Assembly: GCA_911728455.2 (NCBI GenBank)
Contig: OU452224.1
Location: forward strand, 6,328,501 to 6,392,500
Source of the DNA: Marthasterias glacialis
Lineage: Eukaryota > Echinodermata > Asteroidea > Forcipulatida > Asteriidae
DNA: 64,000 nucleotides
Reading direction: 5' to 3'
Part shown: positions 11,838 to 24,915 of the stretch, piece by piece
Layout of the letters: each line of letters opens with the position of its first letter
How positions within the stretch are numbered: position 1 is the first letter of the stretch
Made by a program: the position numbers and the translations under genes
Notes under the pieces: model-generated
Told to the model about the DNA's origin: nothing
The model's input: only the letters and a program-made list of their open reading frames with translations
Databases searched by the model: none

Positions 11838-13445
11838 CCTGAAATCTACATTTCTACTTTAATACTTATTTGGCAAAGATATCGTCACCGTTTTCACAAA
11901 GAGACAACATAGCCCCTGCAGCCAAACTTTTATGCTTGGAGAAAACTGTGTTTGGAGTTTTTGAATTCATTGGTTCAGAGACTGTTAGTCACTTCAACTT
12001 TGACATTTGTCAAAAAATGAATTTCAAGATTTGAAATTGTGCAAATAGGTTGTTATTTTTATCAAATTATTGAGTAATTAATTGTTTAACAAGGTTGTCT
12101 CTTCCTGAAAACTTGTAAACTTGTCACTAAGATTGCCTCTTCCTGAAAACTCAAAAGCCAGAGCACTCTGTTTTTGGCACTGTGCACGCAGTAAGTACTT
12201 CAATCATTGTTAGAATTAGGCAAATTGCACATTTTCTGTTTGTAAAACTTCTGAACTATGAATCTGGTGATTTTATCTTTGTGCTAATTTGCGTAATTTC
12301 GAATCTATGAAGTTTTATGACTTAGAAACCTGGGTGAAATTTTGATTTCAATGAAAACATCAAACGTCTGTAAAGAACTTATTTGCACTTGTCAAATTTC
12401 TTTTTACAAATAATGTCTGTTCTTGAAAACGGTGATGATTATATAAACTGATTGAAGGAAGTGTTCCCCTGACTATCCAATTCTTTTGACTTATAAACAG
12501 TGACATTGCTTCAAAGATTTGTGGATACTATACAAACGTTCTGGTCCGTGTATGCTGATCATATTCTACTGTTGAGATTCCAAAGAGTATGATGTAAATG
12601 TGGGTTCAGAAATGCCTCTAGCCTTGCATACACTAGTATCTTTACAGAACTGAAGTGGTCAAAGAGTCTGCAGAAGTTATGTCCCCAATCCAGGCTTTTA
12701 GATGCATGCTGCATCTCAAAGCCAACAGTGAGTCTGGGTTTAATCATGTCCAAATTGTTGACAGTGTCCTTGCTGGAATCCTTGCAGAAATGATGTAGAT
12801 CTCCTCAAGCAGTGAATCTTGCAGTTTGTAGATTGGAGCATGGGTTGATGGATGTTTCAAAAATACTTGAATAATTGAGTCTGTAAATAACACACATGGA
12901 AACAAATGAACTATTAACAGAGGTACATGCGATGTACATGGTTATTTGTTTCAAATAAGAAAGAAACATGAAAGACTTGGCTCAATTATTGATTAATGAG
13001 TGCATTCAAGTCTAGAATGGACAGGGCCACTTGAATAATGTTCAAATGGTGGTTTAAATTTATATACATAAGAGCTTTTACAAAATGACTAAAATCATTG
13101 AAAATAAATTTTGCCTTTTCTATCTTTCATGTTTATGAAATGTCCATGTTGTCAAAAGTAGTTTTACAGATTTATTCTCAGATTTGTCATCAAAGTAAGA
13201 TGTTCCATTTGGTGATTTGTTTTCCACCAAAGTATGACATTTGCAGTATTTTCCCCACTGTTTTTGTACTTGTTGCAATGTTAAACATTTCTCAATTGTC
13301 AATGGAACGTTCTCTACCATTACTTGAATTAAATCCCATGCAATTGCCCCTAATGTCTACCTACTTAATCATGCAGGCCAGACTTTGTTTCAATATTTTA
13401 GATTTCTGAAATGTCAATGTAACCCTTCCATACCATTATTTCCAG
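11838..13445. other. No gene seen
   Basis: AT-rich. A 39-bp duplication (GTCTCTTCCTGAAAACTTGT at 12097 and GCCTCTTCCTGAAAACTCAA at 12135). Open frames at 12559-12753 and 13098-13409 have no recognisable product. Confidence 0.55.
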
Positions 13446-13552
13446 GTGAATTTGAATCAGGAGCTCAGGACTTGCATGAAGTTCTTAGAAGTCGACTCGA
13501 AGATATCCTTGCAGAGGTAAAACCATGTAGAGAATCTGAAATTAAAGAGAAG
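13446..13552 (+). CDS. Candidate exon of an unidentified plus-strand gene
   Basis: Acceptor ATTATTTCCAG before GTGAATTTG, and two possible donors in the same phase: GCAGAG followed by GTAAAA (ends 13516) or GAGAAG followed by GTAAAT (ends 13552). The frame reads GEFESGAQDLHEVLRSRLED then ILAEVKPCRESEIKEK, charged and probably helical. An exact 72-bp duplication begins two bases past the second donor's GT, i.e. in the presumed intron. No family recognised. The strongest coding candidate in the left third. Confidence 0.4.
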
Positions 13553-13554
13553 GT

Positions 13555-13698
13555 AAATCAATTTGCAAGACCTTTTTATTTTATTTGGCTTTTAATTAAT
13601 GAACTACGTATGGAAAACCAAAGTTTAAATCAATTTGCAAGACCTTTTTATTTTATTTGGCTTTTAATTAATGAACTACGTATGGAAAACCAAAGTTT
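13555..13698. repeat. Exact 72-bp tandem duplication
   Basis: 13555-13626 and 13627-13698 appear identical base for base (each starts AAATCAATTTGCAAGACC and ends GGAAAACCAAAGTTT). Its perfection makes it very young, or an assembly artefact. Confidence 0.95.
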
Positions 13699-13699
13699 G

Positions 13700-16600
13700 A
13701 TATAAATACATAATGTCCAGCTTGGTTGATGAATACATCACTGCAGTGGGCACCCACACCAAGAGGTTGTAAGCAGGTTTGATCCTTGGACCTGAGTGTA
13801 CTTAGTTTTTCATTTTCATTGTTTTATCATCATTTGACCTCTAAAAGGGATGAAGTCAGTGCATAAGGTCTGTACAAATTCCATAACTGTATGATACAAG
13901 AGTACATTTATTCATTCATGAGTTTATTCTCAGTTTTCAACCTGTGAGAATTTCATCAATTTCATCAAATAAGACGGTCACATTTTACACAATAGGTCTA
14001 CACCAAATGTTTTACCAAATGTCTTCCCATACAATCAGCCTAAAATTAACAGCTAGAGGCCTATATTGAGACAACCAAATTGATGTTTTATTTTCAAAAA
14101 AATACCAACTGTTGGTTTTTGGAAGAGTAACTTAATTTCCATTCTGAAGTTTTAATAAACACACCTTTCATCTAACTTGTAAAAATACAATCAAATAAAG
14201 TGAAAACATTTCAGTGAAAATAATGCAACACTTATTCTTTGTCAGGAATTGTGTACACCTTTGTTTGCGCTCATCTTGATTGCGGAAATTGAAATAAGCA
14301 ATGATGATTTCTCAAATGATAATTTCTTGACTTCATGAAAGCATTTCAGTTAGGAAATATGGTTCTCAACAGATGCTTGCAGTTAGTTTTATACAGAAAA
14401 TTCACTACTGAATAATCAAACTAACCACTGTTACTTAGTGTTAGTCCTGGGTCAGTCATACTGACATTTCAGAAAAGGGATAAGAGTTTTATAAACATTT
14501 TTACAGTGTTTTTGGTTCAGTCCAATCATTCAGTAACTCACCAGTAGAATCATCTTGACATAAAGTCATCGTGGAGAGCAAGCAGCAGAAAACTGATTTC
14601 AGTGTTTTGCAGCTACATACAGAAGTTGACATCACTCGGTTCATGAGATACCTGTCATGCTTTTTCAGCTTGTTGGCTGTAAGTCTGTACTTTAGTTGAT
14701 GGATTTCATCTGTCCAAACATAACAAGAAAAATTGCTGTTAAACAAGCTGCTTTAAAAAAAAATGTGAATTCTCATTTTTAGTCCATGTTTTTGTGTAAC
14801 TGGATATCAACATAACAAACCAAAGTTCTCTGTATCTGTAATTGAGTGGAGATCACCATGGAGGCAAAGGCTATCTACGGTGCTGCCCATCCTCCATGAT
14901 GCACCTTTCAAAATGTTACCACAGACTTAAATGTTTTCTGTTTGAAAGGCCCGCACCCCGCCTCCTTTACAAACTCGAAATGACCTTGCACACTTCGAAG
15001 GATGATTCCATCATATTGAGTTGAAATGTCTCATTAGTGCCACCTGTTGGTAGGAGTAGGAGAGGCAGGTACAACAGTATGGGCGCAATCATTGTAATGA
15101 CATTGTGAGTGAAAATGTGACGAGTGGGAATGGTCTGCACAATGTGTACACTTAATTTATGATTCTACATCTATTCAAGTTGATCTCTTCCAAAAATCAC
15201 ATAATTTCACGACAAAATCCATGTAGGTACTTGTATCGATTTAGCAATGGCCTTGAAAGAGTCCATAAACAACACATTTTGAATCGCCCTTTTTGGCCAA
15301 CGGATTGCTTGTGGACAACTTGTACACTTGATTCATCAATATTTATGCATTACTTATTCATATTCCATGATAATTTCAATAATTATTCAAATATTATGTT
15401 GGTACTTATGCCTCTGAAATGTGTCATGCTTACTTCTTTCCGGTTACACTCGAAGGATAGGGAGACGTTTGAGATGCTGAGGGCAGCAGACACAACATTC
15501 CTTTTTTTTTTTACAGTTTTGAGCACACATGCTCAGTACTGCGTGTGTAGTTCTGAGGAGTCTTATTACTGGTAAGAACCGTAAAAAAGGACTGTTCAAA
15601 ATCACAGTCACTATCGCGTGACCTGATGGGCTGTCACGCAAAAGTAATGGCGCCATCTGCTGACCAGTCACATTTAGGAAATTTGGAAACGTTCAACTCC
15701 ATATGCATTCTGATGGAGCTGCCTCCCTATTAGACACAACGCCATAACAGTTGGCACATCAGCAATGTGAATTTTTACCCATGTATTTGTTCCATAAAAC
15801 CTCTCAGCTACATGTACAATTGTTACAGAAAATTGTTGTAACTTTTTTAAAAGACATTTTGAAAGCAGACAGATAAGTAAAACGGAGGTTTTTGAGTTTT
15901 TATCAAATGTTACATACATACCTATTCTCGCTACAGTTGAAGCACATCCTGGTTGTTGAGTTACTGCATTTATTCAGTTCTGCTAGATGCTTCACCATAT
16001 GATATGATGTAAACAGGAGTGCAAGCTGTCCAGAGTACATTGTGCAAGCTGAGCAGAGTCTTATGAGAGTTTGCAGGCAAACCTGACTGGGAAACATCAA
16101 GTAGTTGGCCATGAGAGGAAAGCTTGGAACTCCACACTGATGTAACTGGTTTACTGCTGATTGAGAGTCTTGCTGGATATTCTGAGATGCTGAACAGAGT
16201 CCTCAAAGACAAGTCTCAGTGGGGAATATCCAGGGATGGGGGAACATGGAACTCCACACACAGCTGCTGGTATAACACTGTTGACTGTGCTGATATGTGT
16301 AGCACGACAAGTGGGAATGCTCTCAAGTTAACATCCAGGCACCAGAAAAGCAGATGAACATGGGAGTAGAAGTAGAACATACACGTAGATGTACTTCACA
16401 CAGTTTGTTCAGGTAAGTGGTTCAAAATGTATCAAATGTTTGAGAATGTGTTGAGAGCTGATGAAAATGGTTCATATGAGAGAGCTGTCAGGTAAACACC
16501 ATACATGTAGGAGACCAGCCAGCAGATATGCACAGGATAGTAACCCCTTTAAACTTTCTCAACAACTTAGTCAGTCCTGGTCAAACATTGCTGAATGTGT

Positions 16601-17320
16601 AGACAATCAATCGGAGGCAGTCAAAACAATTTCAGGCAAACTTGAAAGATGGTACAATTGTACTGAATTCTGTCCGCTAAGTCTTATGATGACCAACATT
16701 ATTGACTTGGTTGGTAACAGGAAAATACATTCCTTATAAGTCTGTGAGCACTCCTAATCAATTTCACTCCAAATGTTGCAGAAGAGAGTATCAAAGATTC
16801 CTTGCTGATGATGACTTCATTGTGTTTCCTCAAAGGGTTTTTAAATGTAATTGCTTTGCCCATAGTAATTGTCTTTATCTGATGCCAGTCTTTCTATTGA
16901 TGAGCAAGACAACTTTTTCAAGAAACTGCTTGCAAAAAGTCACAAAGAAACATTAATCATCCTAGAGCAGTGTTTTGGTCAGTGCTTACCATGTAGTTTG
17001 TTTGGCTATCTTTTGTTTTAACATCTATCGGTACCGTACTATTCATAGTCCTGTGGTGAGTTCTGGGTGAAGCAAGTAACTTGAATGTCACAGTATAATC
17101 TTCTAGATGGATGTGATGTAGAATCTACTCATCTTGTCTTCCAGCAGTGTGAATAAAAAGTTGTACAATTTGTTATGGTCTTGAAGTTGTAGTGCAGACA
17201 GAGCAGTACTTGAGGCTTTTTTGTTTTTAGCATCTTGTCATTTGATTGACAGCCTTAGAACTTAAGTTTGTACATGTCATTGCAGCGTGACTCTGTTGAC
17301 TGCGGTACTCTATGGTCTTA
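13700..17320. other. No gene supported; one possible FB-C fragment
   Basis: GGGAGACGTTTGAGATGC with AGGGCAGCAGACAC at 15458-15495 resembles an FB-C left arm, and ACATGCTCAGTACTGCG at ~15528 resembles the interior of the 50332 element. Near 16120-16260 GGAACTCCACAC occurs twice. Several open frames of 60-140 residues (14842, 15159, 16124, 16461, 16702) show no family features. Confidence 0.45.
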
Positions 17321-17321
17321 T

Positions 17322-17880
17322 GTGGAAGCACTAAGCCAAAGTTTGTTGGGTTCTCTTCTTGACTGTTTGCACTGTGAGTTAAGAGCAGCAAACCTCTCTC
17401 TGAGCTGTACATCTACTACTCAATCATTGGTTTGATGTGGAAGCACTAAGCCAAAGTTTGTTGGGTACTCTTCTTGACTGTTTGCACTGTGAGTTAAGAG
17501 CAGCAAACCTCTCTCTGAGCTGTACATCTACTACTCAATCTTTGGTTTGATGTGGAAGCACTAAGCCAAAGTTTGAGGGGCTCTCTTCTTGACTGTTTGC
17601 ACTGTGAGTTAAGAGCAGCAAACCTCTCTCTGAGCTGTACATCTACTACTCAATCTTTGGTTTGATCTGGAAGCACTAAGCCAAAGTTTGTTGGGTTCTC
17701 TTCTTGACTGTTTGCACTGTGAGTTAAGAGCAGCAAACCTCTCTCTGAGCTGTACATCTACTACTCAATCTTTGGTTTGATGTGGAAGCACTAAGCCAAA
17801 GTTTGTTGGGTTCTCTTCTTGACTGTTTGCACTGTGAGTTAAGAGCAGCAAACCTCTCTCTGAGCTATACATGAGATCAA
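17322..17880. repeat. 115-bp satellite, about 4.8 copies
   Basis: Copies begin at 17322, 17437, 17552, 17667 and 17782 with GTGGAAGCACTAAGCC; the unit includes TTGACTGTTTGCACTGTGAG, AGCAGCAAACCTCTCTCTGA and ATCTACTACTCAATC. Copies differ at only a handful of sites, so the array is recent. The first copy's upstream junction lacks the CTACTACTCAATC segment. Confidence 0.97.
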
Positions 17881-20360
17881 TCTGAGTTGAAAGTGCAGTG
17901 TATGTTGGTTACCTTCTGGGTTTGTGTTCTGAGCAGATCATTGGGGGCCATTGTTTGAATCTACTACTTGATACAATCCACCCTTGTTTGATTAGTTCAA
18001 ATCACTAAGACTCCTGTGCCTAGCAGTGTGTCGTCTCTCTGTGATGCCTCTATGTATTCAACTTGCTGTAACATGTTGTGCGTAACTGGTGTCCGTCTCA
18101 TATACGTTGCTAATGAGTCATGAAGAACGTTGACCAATTAATCTAAAATAAAGGAAAAGGAGATCAAAGATTTAATTATCTTTATATCAGTACACTCTAC
18201 ACATAGTGTCAAGTACCGTACACACATTGCTGATTATAGTGATATTTCTGCAAATGAACAATATGCCGTGGTGCGTCGTTTGTTTTGAACTGGCATTTAC
18301 AGGATTCATAATAACTCATAAACTGACATACGTGACAATAAAATTAAACGGCTTGTGCTGATGTTACAGGACCGTCAGTGTACACCAATGGTTCTTTACA
18401 AGCATGTATGTTGAAAACATTATACAGTAAACACCAAAACTACATTGTAAAATATAGTTAACTGTGATTTGTCATCCAAATGGAAGTTCATAGTTTTACC
18501 TGAACAAAAATGCAATTTATTAGAAGAAGCTGGAGGATATCTTTTGAAAAGTTAAAAGATTTCATTTACTGCAAGCACGTGTGCATTGTACATATACAAA
18601 CAGTACACCAACCTGTACATAATCCACACAATGCACAGTTCAATTGAGGAGTCCACCATGAACAATGGGGGCGCTGTTTATTTTTAAATTCTTTAATCTA
18701 AACATTGTTTTAATTTTTTATCAGCAACTGCATTTATGATTTAGGGAAATTTTAGGTAATTTAAACACAGATTTTTAAAATAAACATGTTATGTTTTACC
18801 TAATATTATTAGTTCAAAATTGTTTTATAACCTGGTTCCATTCTGGTGCAGTGCATCAAGCTATTGCATGGTAAGTGAGGAGTCTGGGTACCTACATGTA
18901 TGCAAGTAAACATTACATGCACGGTAAGGAGCACATGGTTTATGTTATGACTCGAAGTGGGTAAGCTGAGCTCAACAAAAATCTAGGTTTTCAGGGTAAA
19001 TACTTGTTTTTATAATTGGTAATGGTGACTAAGGTGACATTTATTTGCTTTGCAGGCTTCAGAATTTTGACAAGTTCTGGATATTAATTATAATAGTTTA
19101 TTTTCCTTTAGGCTTTTGTTTGATAATTATGTGTATTATTTTTTACGGGGTGGGGGTTTTTTATTTAAGAAAACAAATAAAAAACTATACTTCAAGTGAT
19201 ATTTAAAAGAAAGTGAATCAATAACCATTAATCTCAGACTTTGATTTTGTTTCAAGTTTATTTATTTTTTTTAATCCACCACACTAATAATATAATTTGA
19301 CACTTTTTTGATTTTTTTTTTTTTGTCGGGGGAGGTTTATTGTGTTTATTATTCACGCCATATGAATGTAGTTCAGAATACACTTAGTGCAAACTGCACC
19401 CCAGTCGTTATTAATGCTACACAAATTTTGGTGGTAACTTTGCAATTCACCACATACCATCCCCAAGTCCTCTCAAGCTCCGCCCCCAAATCACCGACAA
19501 AAGGCTAAAATTGTCACTTCATTTTACATTTACTACTCAAATTTCTTCTAATTAACTATACATTGGTTTAAGATATGTTTCCTTTTATAGGTTAAGGGTG
19601 TTTGGCTGTTGTAAGATCTAGAATCAATGATGTACCATCGATTCTACCTGCAAAAGAAAACTAATTTATTTATTGAAATTACTGATTCCTCTTAAATAAC
19701 ATTTAAATTCATGAAAATCTATGCAAAAAAAGACTGCAGCTGAAAACAGAGCACACTCATTCTGTCAAGTTGAAGAATTGTCCAGACAATTTTGTTAAGT
19801 TCACTCACAATGAAACAATAAATGAAACAATAATCGTTGTTAGTAATGGACAAAGTTGGTGTTGTTGATGTGCTGGTGCATAAACAAAACTTAACCTTCA
19901 TTTTTCTTTAATCTGTGCAGGTTGTTACTGATAAATGGTCCTGAATTTCAAGCTACCCATAAATATGTGAATCATGAAGAGCAGTTTCATGGGAAATTTG
20001 TACATGTAGTTTGAATCTTTTTGCACACTTCACTCTGATAATTGAATGACACTTCAGCAATCAACAGAAATGCAAAACATTCATGCAAACAATGTGAAAA
20101 ATGTCAAATGTTGCACTCTTTTCTCTTTGAAATCAAGACCAAATAATGGAAAAGATTTCTACATTTTTGTAATTGTTTGCAATGTTTTTTCTTTCACTTT
20201 TACTTACAGCTGTCTTCAGAGCAAGAAATCTAACCAAGCATGCACAGCTGAGCAATTTGGACAATATGATGTCAACATGGTTAGGTGCAATGTACGCAAG
20301 CAGTGGTTTACATGTATGTAGCATGGCTTTGGGAAGTATTGAACTAGCTGGCTGGGCCAA
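17881..20360. other. No gene supported
   Basis: AT-rich, low CpG. An AATAAA near 18147 and another near 18340 on the plus strand could be polyadenylation signals of the supposed left-hand gene, but nothing ties them to an exon. TAGAATCAATG and CATCGATTCTA near 19618-19646 form a short imperfect palindrome. Confidence 0.45.
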
Positions 20361-20538
20361 TAGACTTGTATCATAGAGCAGCCATCTTGTTTTTCTCTTG
20401 TTCAAATCAATGTTATCAAAACGAGGCTTGGAGGCAAAATTAGATTGGTGCCTTTTAGGGATTATTCCAGTGGGTGCTCATTATTGCTATTGCAGACAGG
20501 GAACCTGACAAACATGATAGCAGCATGATAATGGTTTA
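20361..20538. mobile_element. MITE FB-B' copy 1
   Basis: 178 bp, TAGACTTGTATCATAGAGCA to ATGATAATGGTTTA. Shares GCCATCTTG, CAATGTTATCAAAACGAGG, GGATTATT and CAGGGAAC with the 30130 copy. CpG sites present in the other copies are TpG or CpA here (for example CAGCCATCTTG for CGGCCATCTTG). Confidence 0.82.
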
Positions 20539-20884
20539 TTGAGAGAATTTCAGCCAGCGCTTGGATTAAGTGTATTTTTTTAATTCACAAGCAGACAACT
20601 GTGTACGTAACAATCTGCACTGCTGTTATCAATTTTTGTTTATATTGTTTTAAATTTTCTGTAGGGCAAGCCCAACGAAATGATTCTGTTTGGAATCAAA
20701 ATTGTATTTTTTCAAAAATGGAAGCCATTCTTGGCCATTTGTGAAGTATTTTTTTGTTTCACAATGAATTCTGAATGAAACTGTTGCAAATTTTAAAAAA
20801 ATAATATTTTTTACAAAATCAAAGTCAAATTGTTATTATAACTTAAACTTTTTGTTGAATTGATTTATTGTATGCCAAACATCT

Positions 20885-21050
20885 GGACCCAATTTCATGT
20901 CTCTGCTTACCATGGAATTCTGTGCTTAAAGTCACCATTTTCTGCTTACAGGGTTAATGCCAGTTTTGTGTGCTTGCTGTGTAAGTGAAAAGTTAACCTG
21001 TAATTAAAGTGTGGATTTTTCTGTTAAGCGGAACCTTGAATTTGGGCCCT
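20885..21050. mobile_element. Diverged FB-E relative
   Basis: Ends GGACCCAATTTCATGTCTCT followed by GCTTA, and inverted AGGGCCCAAATTCAAGGTTC followed by CGCTTA. ~166 bp. Interior has TGCTTA words but is otherwise unlike the 63032 copies. Confidence 0.6.
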
Positions 21051-21116
21051 AGTCTAAGTCTATGTACTTAGGTGTTAAAATAGTTAGATTACAAAATGTG
21101 TGTGAACACCAATGGT

Positions 21117-21358
21117 GCCAAATGTAAAAGAGTGAAAAACCACTGGTTTTGTCAGCCATACCACTCTTGCAAAGAGCCACATGATGGACAACTCCTTCTA
21201 GAGTGAACGACCTGGTATTTTCAACTTGAATCAGAGTGAAGTTTGCTCTAAATTCACTCAATAAGGGTGATGCACAGTGAGTTTCACTCTGAAAAGAGCC
21301 AAAATGACACCTCTCGGGCGAGAGAGTGACATTTTCATTATTTGACATTTAGAGAGTG
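21117..21358. mobile_element. MITE FB-A copy 2 (reverse orientation)
   Basis: Reverse complement of the 11594 element, with AAATGTAAAAGAGTG at one end and CACATTTAGAGAG-type sequence (GACATTTAGAGAGTGG) at the other. More diverged; several CpG of the other copies are TpG or CpA. Confidence 0.85.
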
Positions 21359-21359
21359 G

Positions 21360-22180
21360 AGCTGCTATTTAAGATTACAAACTTAAGAGCATTCAAATCT
21401 AGTTATCTGGAGCATGTTACCAGCCAGAACACCTTGTAATGAATTTTGTATCTGACTGATTCCACACTAAATTTGCTGAGCATCAAGAAATAGTAAGCAA
21501 TATTTTCTGCTAAACAGCTTCATGAGGTTGGGACTAGGTCTACAGCAAAATTTAAACTTAAATGTATGTGTACTTTTGTAAGATAAATGTAATAATTGCA
21601 AAAACAAATGTTAATAGCCTCAGCAGAGTCTTTCTGAAAGGCTAAAAATAGTCTAATTGTTCACACATTCTTGTGGGTAGAAAGGACATTCAAAATGCCA
21701 ACCAGTAGCAGTGATATTTATGTGTAAAATTAGAACAGATAACTACTTTCTCATAAAATTTTCTTCACTGTCCTAGTGTAGCCAATACCTTGAGTTGCCC
21801 TTACCTTTGGCCTTTTGTTGGGCAATTTTTAATAATACAAATAAAAAAATAATAATGCAGACTTCTACAGAAGAGACTGAAAAAGAAAAAATACAGTGTT
21901 TTGATTTTCATGAAGAATCAGTACTTTACATTATGAGAATTTGTTCTTCAGAAAAAACAGTGACCTCTCAACTTTTAAGCAAACTTTTTCACTAGAGGTA
22001 TAATGTAACTGCTTATTTCATGTGAAGATGGATCATTTTTGGAATTGTTCCTCATGAGTTATTCATACATTATATTTGTTCAATAGACAAACACTTTCCA
22101 GGGAAGAAAATAAGATTTTCAGTTGTGTGGCAGTTGCTGAGAATTGCTTTTAATTGATAAAGTATGAAATATTATCTTAT
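21360..22180. other. No gene seen
   Basis: AT-rich sequence with no repeat or coding signal I can support; the 66-residue frame at 21795 is lysine/glutamate-biased low-complexity sequence. Confidence 0.5.
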
Positions 22181-22375
22181 GCCCTTTTCACACTTGTAAG
22201 ATTCCAGGGAAATTCTCTGTAAGATTTGCTTGACCTATTCACACACAAGCTGCTAGCCCTGGCAAACTCCTGGGGAATAGCTACCCCTGCCTGGGAGTAG
22301 AGTTAATTGATGTAACCATAGGTTTAGCATATTTTCCGCTGGGAAATTGAATTAGCTTGCTAGTGTGAACAGGGC
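22181..22375. mobile_element. Single MITE with GCCCTTTTCACACT ends
   Basis: 195 bp. Left end GCCCTTTTCACACTTGTAAG; right end inverted GCCCTGTTCACACTAGCAAG; inner words TTCCAGGGAAATT and GCTGGGAAATTGAATT also pair. TTAT flanks both sides and may be the target duplication. Confidence 0.78.
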
Positions 22376-22649
22376 TTATTAGGAGTTTTAAATCCAACAG
22401 GGAATAAGCACAACACTTCCGACTAGAGTCTTCAATCTTTTTAAATCATCAAAAGTCATGTATAGCCCAAGCCTATTATTTTTAGAAGTGGCCCAGACAA
22501 CAATTGTTATGTGTGAAGGCTGATTAGAAAACTATACCCCCAAAAATATTGTTTATTTTCTTTTAATCTAAGAATAAACCAGAAGCATTAGAAGAATTAA
22601 AAAGACTTAAAAGGAAGTTAATTAAATATTATTAATGGTTTGTTTATGT

Positions 22650-22753
22650 TGTTGTTGTTTGTTTGTTTGTTTGTTTGTTTGTTTCTTTGTTTCTTTGTTT
22701 CTTTGTTGGTTTGTTTCTTTGTTTGTTTCTTTGTTTCTTTGTTTCTTTGTTTG

Positions 22754-22788
<35 letters not shown>

Positions 22789-22797
22789 TGTTTGTTT
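22650..22797. repeat. (GTTT/CTTT)n microsatellite
   Basis: ~150 bp of GTTT and TTTCTTTG units with ordered interspersion. It explains the three overlapping FVCLFVC-type open frames. Confidence 0.97.
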
Positions 22798-22799
22798 TT

Positions 22800-24079
22800 G
22801 GGGGGAGGGGCGGTTGCCTTTGTAAATTATCTGTTCTCAGCTCTGGACATTCCTAAGTATCTTGTAGTGCTAACCATTTATGTAACAAATTGTGTTTTAC
22901 CAATATTTTGCTTTTTTTTTTATCTGTTTATAGTAATTTTGTTTCCTTGTCTAAGCCATGTTTTGGGCACAAATGCCACTATAACTGTTGACTTTTTAAA
23001 GCAATCTGTTAACAAAAAACTGTAATTTTATGGGTCCTTATATTTTTTTATGATTTGGACAGCATATTAGATCAGAGGCATGGCAAGGATTTTTTCATTG
23101 GGGCGGGGGCGGGGTATGGGCCACGTATCTTAAATGAATGGATTTTTTTTCTGGGGGAAGGGGCATCTGGGGGACTGGAAATTGCCCCCCCCCCCCCACC
23201 CGTGGTTACTCTGCTGTATCAGATGTGTTTCTTTAAGGAATATTGGTTTTGGTGATGTTTCATTTATTGAAGTTTTGTATTGAAAGAAACTAATCAATAC
23301 TAATCAATGGGAAAACAATTGTTCAGTTTGTAGTCAATCCATGTCTGTTATTTTTTATATTATGTCGAAATAATGAGAGTAATAAATCTTTGACAACAAA
23401 ATCAATGACTGATTTGTGTATTTAATGTGTAACAGTTTTCCTCCCAAGCAACTGCCCCCCCCCCCCGAAAAAAAAATATTATTATGAATATGAAGTTATT
23501 TCAATTTTTTTTAAACTGATTTGAAAAAGTTACCATTGGTGCCAAGTTTGTGCAGGTGCTGTAAAAAACTGTTTAGACCAACACTATAGCCGAGTGTGCA
23601 CTGTGCTGTACATTTGTATGGACACGTATTGTACTTGCGTGGTTGTAGTACATACAATGCATGGGTAGTATGTACGAGTGCTACATTCGTAAGCATGGTC
23701 GGTTGGATCCAAATTAAAAGGGCCCACTTTTACCAAATTTACTGATTTTGAATTCACCAATGTGACCCTTACCTGTTTATGTTTTTATTTCATGGCTCTA
23801 AAACTTCACTCGTCAACGAAAACATGAAGAAAATGACAATTTAAAGTTCCCGCTGAAAACAATTTAAAAGCCATGCTTCCTTTTTGAAATAGACTGGCTA
23901 CCTCTTACCATTTTCACAGAGACAAATATCATTTCTGTACATTTTTCCATTATGACATCAGGATCCATACAGTTTTCGTGTCGCTGATAGCGCCCTCTCT
24001 CGGTAGCTGACGTTTTAAACATGAGCTTTTTTAATACTTCCAATCATAACAGTTCAAATTAATTTCCCTTTTAATGGGG
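22800..24079. other. No gene; transition to CpG-normal DNA
   Basis: Contains poly-C tracts (23187, 23456) and a GGGG-rich segment (23098-23190) typical of decayed repeats. CpG becomes frequent from about 23550. No coding signal. Confidence 0.5.
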
Positions 24080-24915
24080 AAATGTTTACATTCAAACACC
24101 AATCGGAGTTAATTATGTTATTTTACACTCAAATATGATAATGAGAAGGAAATTAACTTTTCTCCGTAACCTCCTCCACAAAAACCCTCCACTTTTCCAC
24201 ATGCTGATTTATAAGTAGTCCACATTCGCCAGCATTTTCACAGGGGCTATGAAGTTTGAAAACCTCAATATTAATTACAGTATTCTTCGACTAACAGGCT
24301 AAAATCTTATTCAATCACTAGTTTGAGTTTATTAAGATAACTGACGTTTAAAAATTATAATGAGAAGGAAATAAATTGTGTCCCCGTAAACCCCTCCACA
24401 AAAACTGGGGGCCTGTGCAACCAATTCACAAACATCTCCACATGGCATTACGCAATTTTGAAACTTCAATAAATGAAACACACTCCCTCGCTAAACGTCT
24501 AATCTTTATAATCAATTTTGAGATAATCGGGATAGCTGACTGACACTCAAAAATTAAGTTTAGAAGGGAAGTTAACCTTCCCTGTATCCCCCTCCACAAA
24601 ACCCACCAATCCCACATTTCCAACATTTCCACAGGGCCTAGGCCCTAAGTGATACTGAAACTTCAATTAAACAACACTCCACCGCTAACCGGCTAATCTT
24701 TATAATCAATTACTAATTTGAGACAATTAGGATAATTGACACTCAAACATTAAGTTTAGAAGGAAAGTTAACCTTCCCCGTAACCCCCTCCACAAAACCC
24801 CATTAATTCCACATGATACGTATAGGCCCCATCCGCCATTATTTCCACACGGGCTATGGGACTTTGACACTTTGAAATAAACAACATTCCACTGCCAACT
24901 GGCTATCAGTTTTCT
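24080..24915. repeat. ~200-bp degenerate satellite, four copies
   Basis: Units anchored by CC(C)CTCCACAAAA at ~24169, 24390, 24588 and 24784, each followed by CCACA, CACAGGG(C/G)CTA(T/G)G, AA(A)CTTCAATAA, CTAAC(C/A)GGCTAATCTT and AGAAGG(A/G)AA(G/A)TTAA. Periods 221, 198 and 196 bp. Confidence 0.88.

Noticed and set aside
13760-13800. GGTTTGATCC, resembling a tRNA B box
   Set aside because: No A box at the right distance and no cloverleaf; no tRNA was found anywhere in the window.
22635-23025. Three overlapping FVCLFVC/LFLCFFV frames resembling a membrane protein
   Set aside because: Pure translation of a GTTT/CTTT microsatellite.
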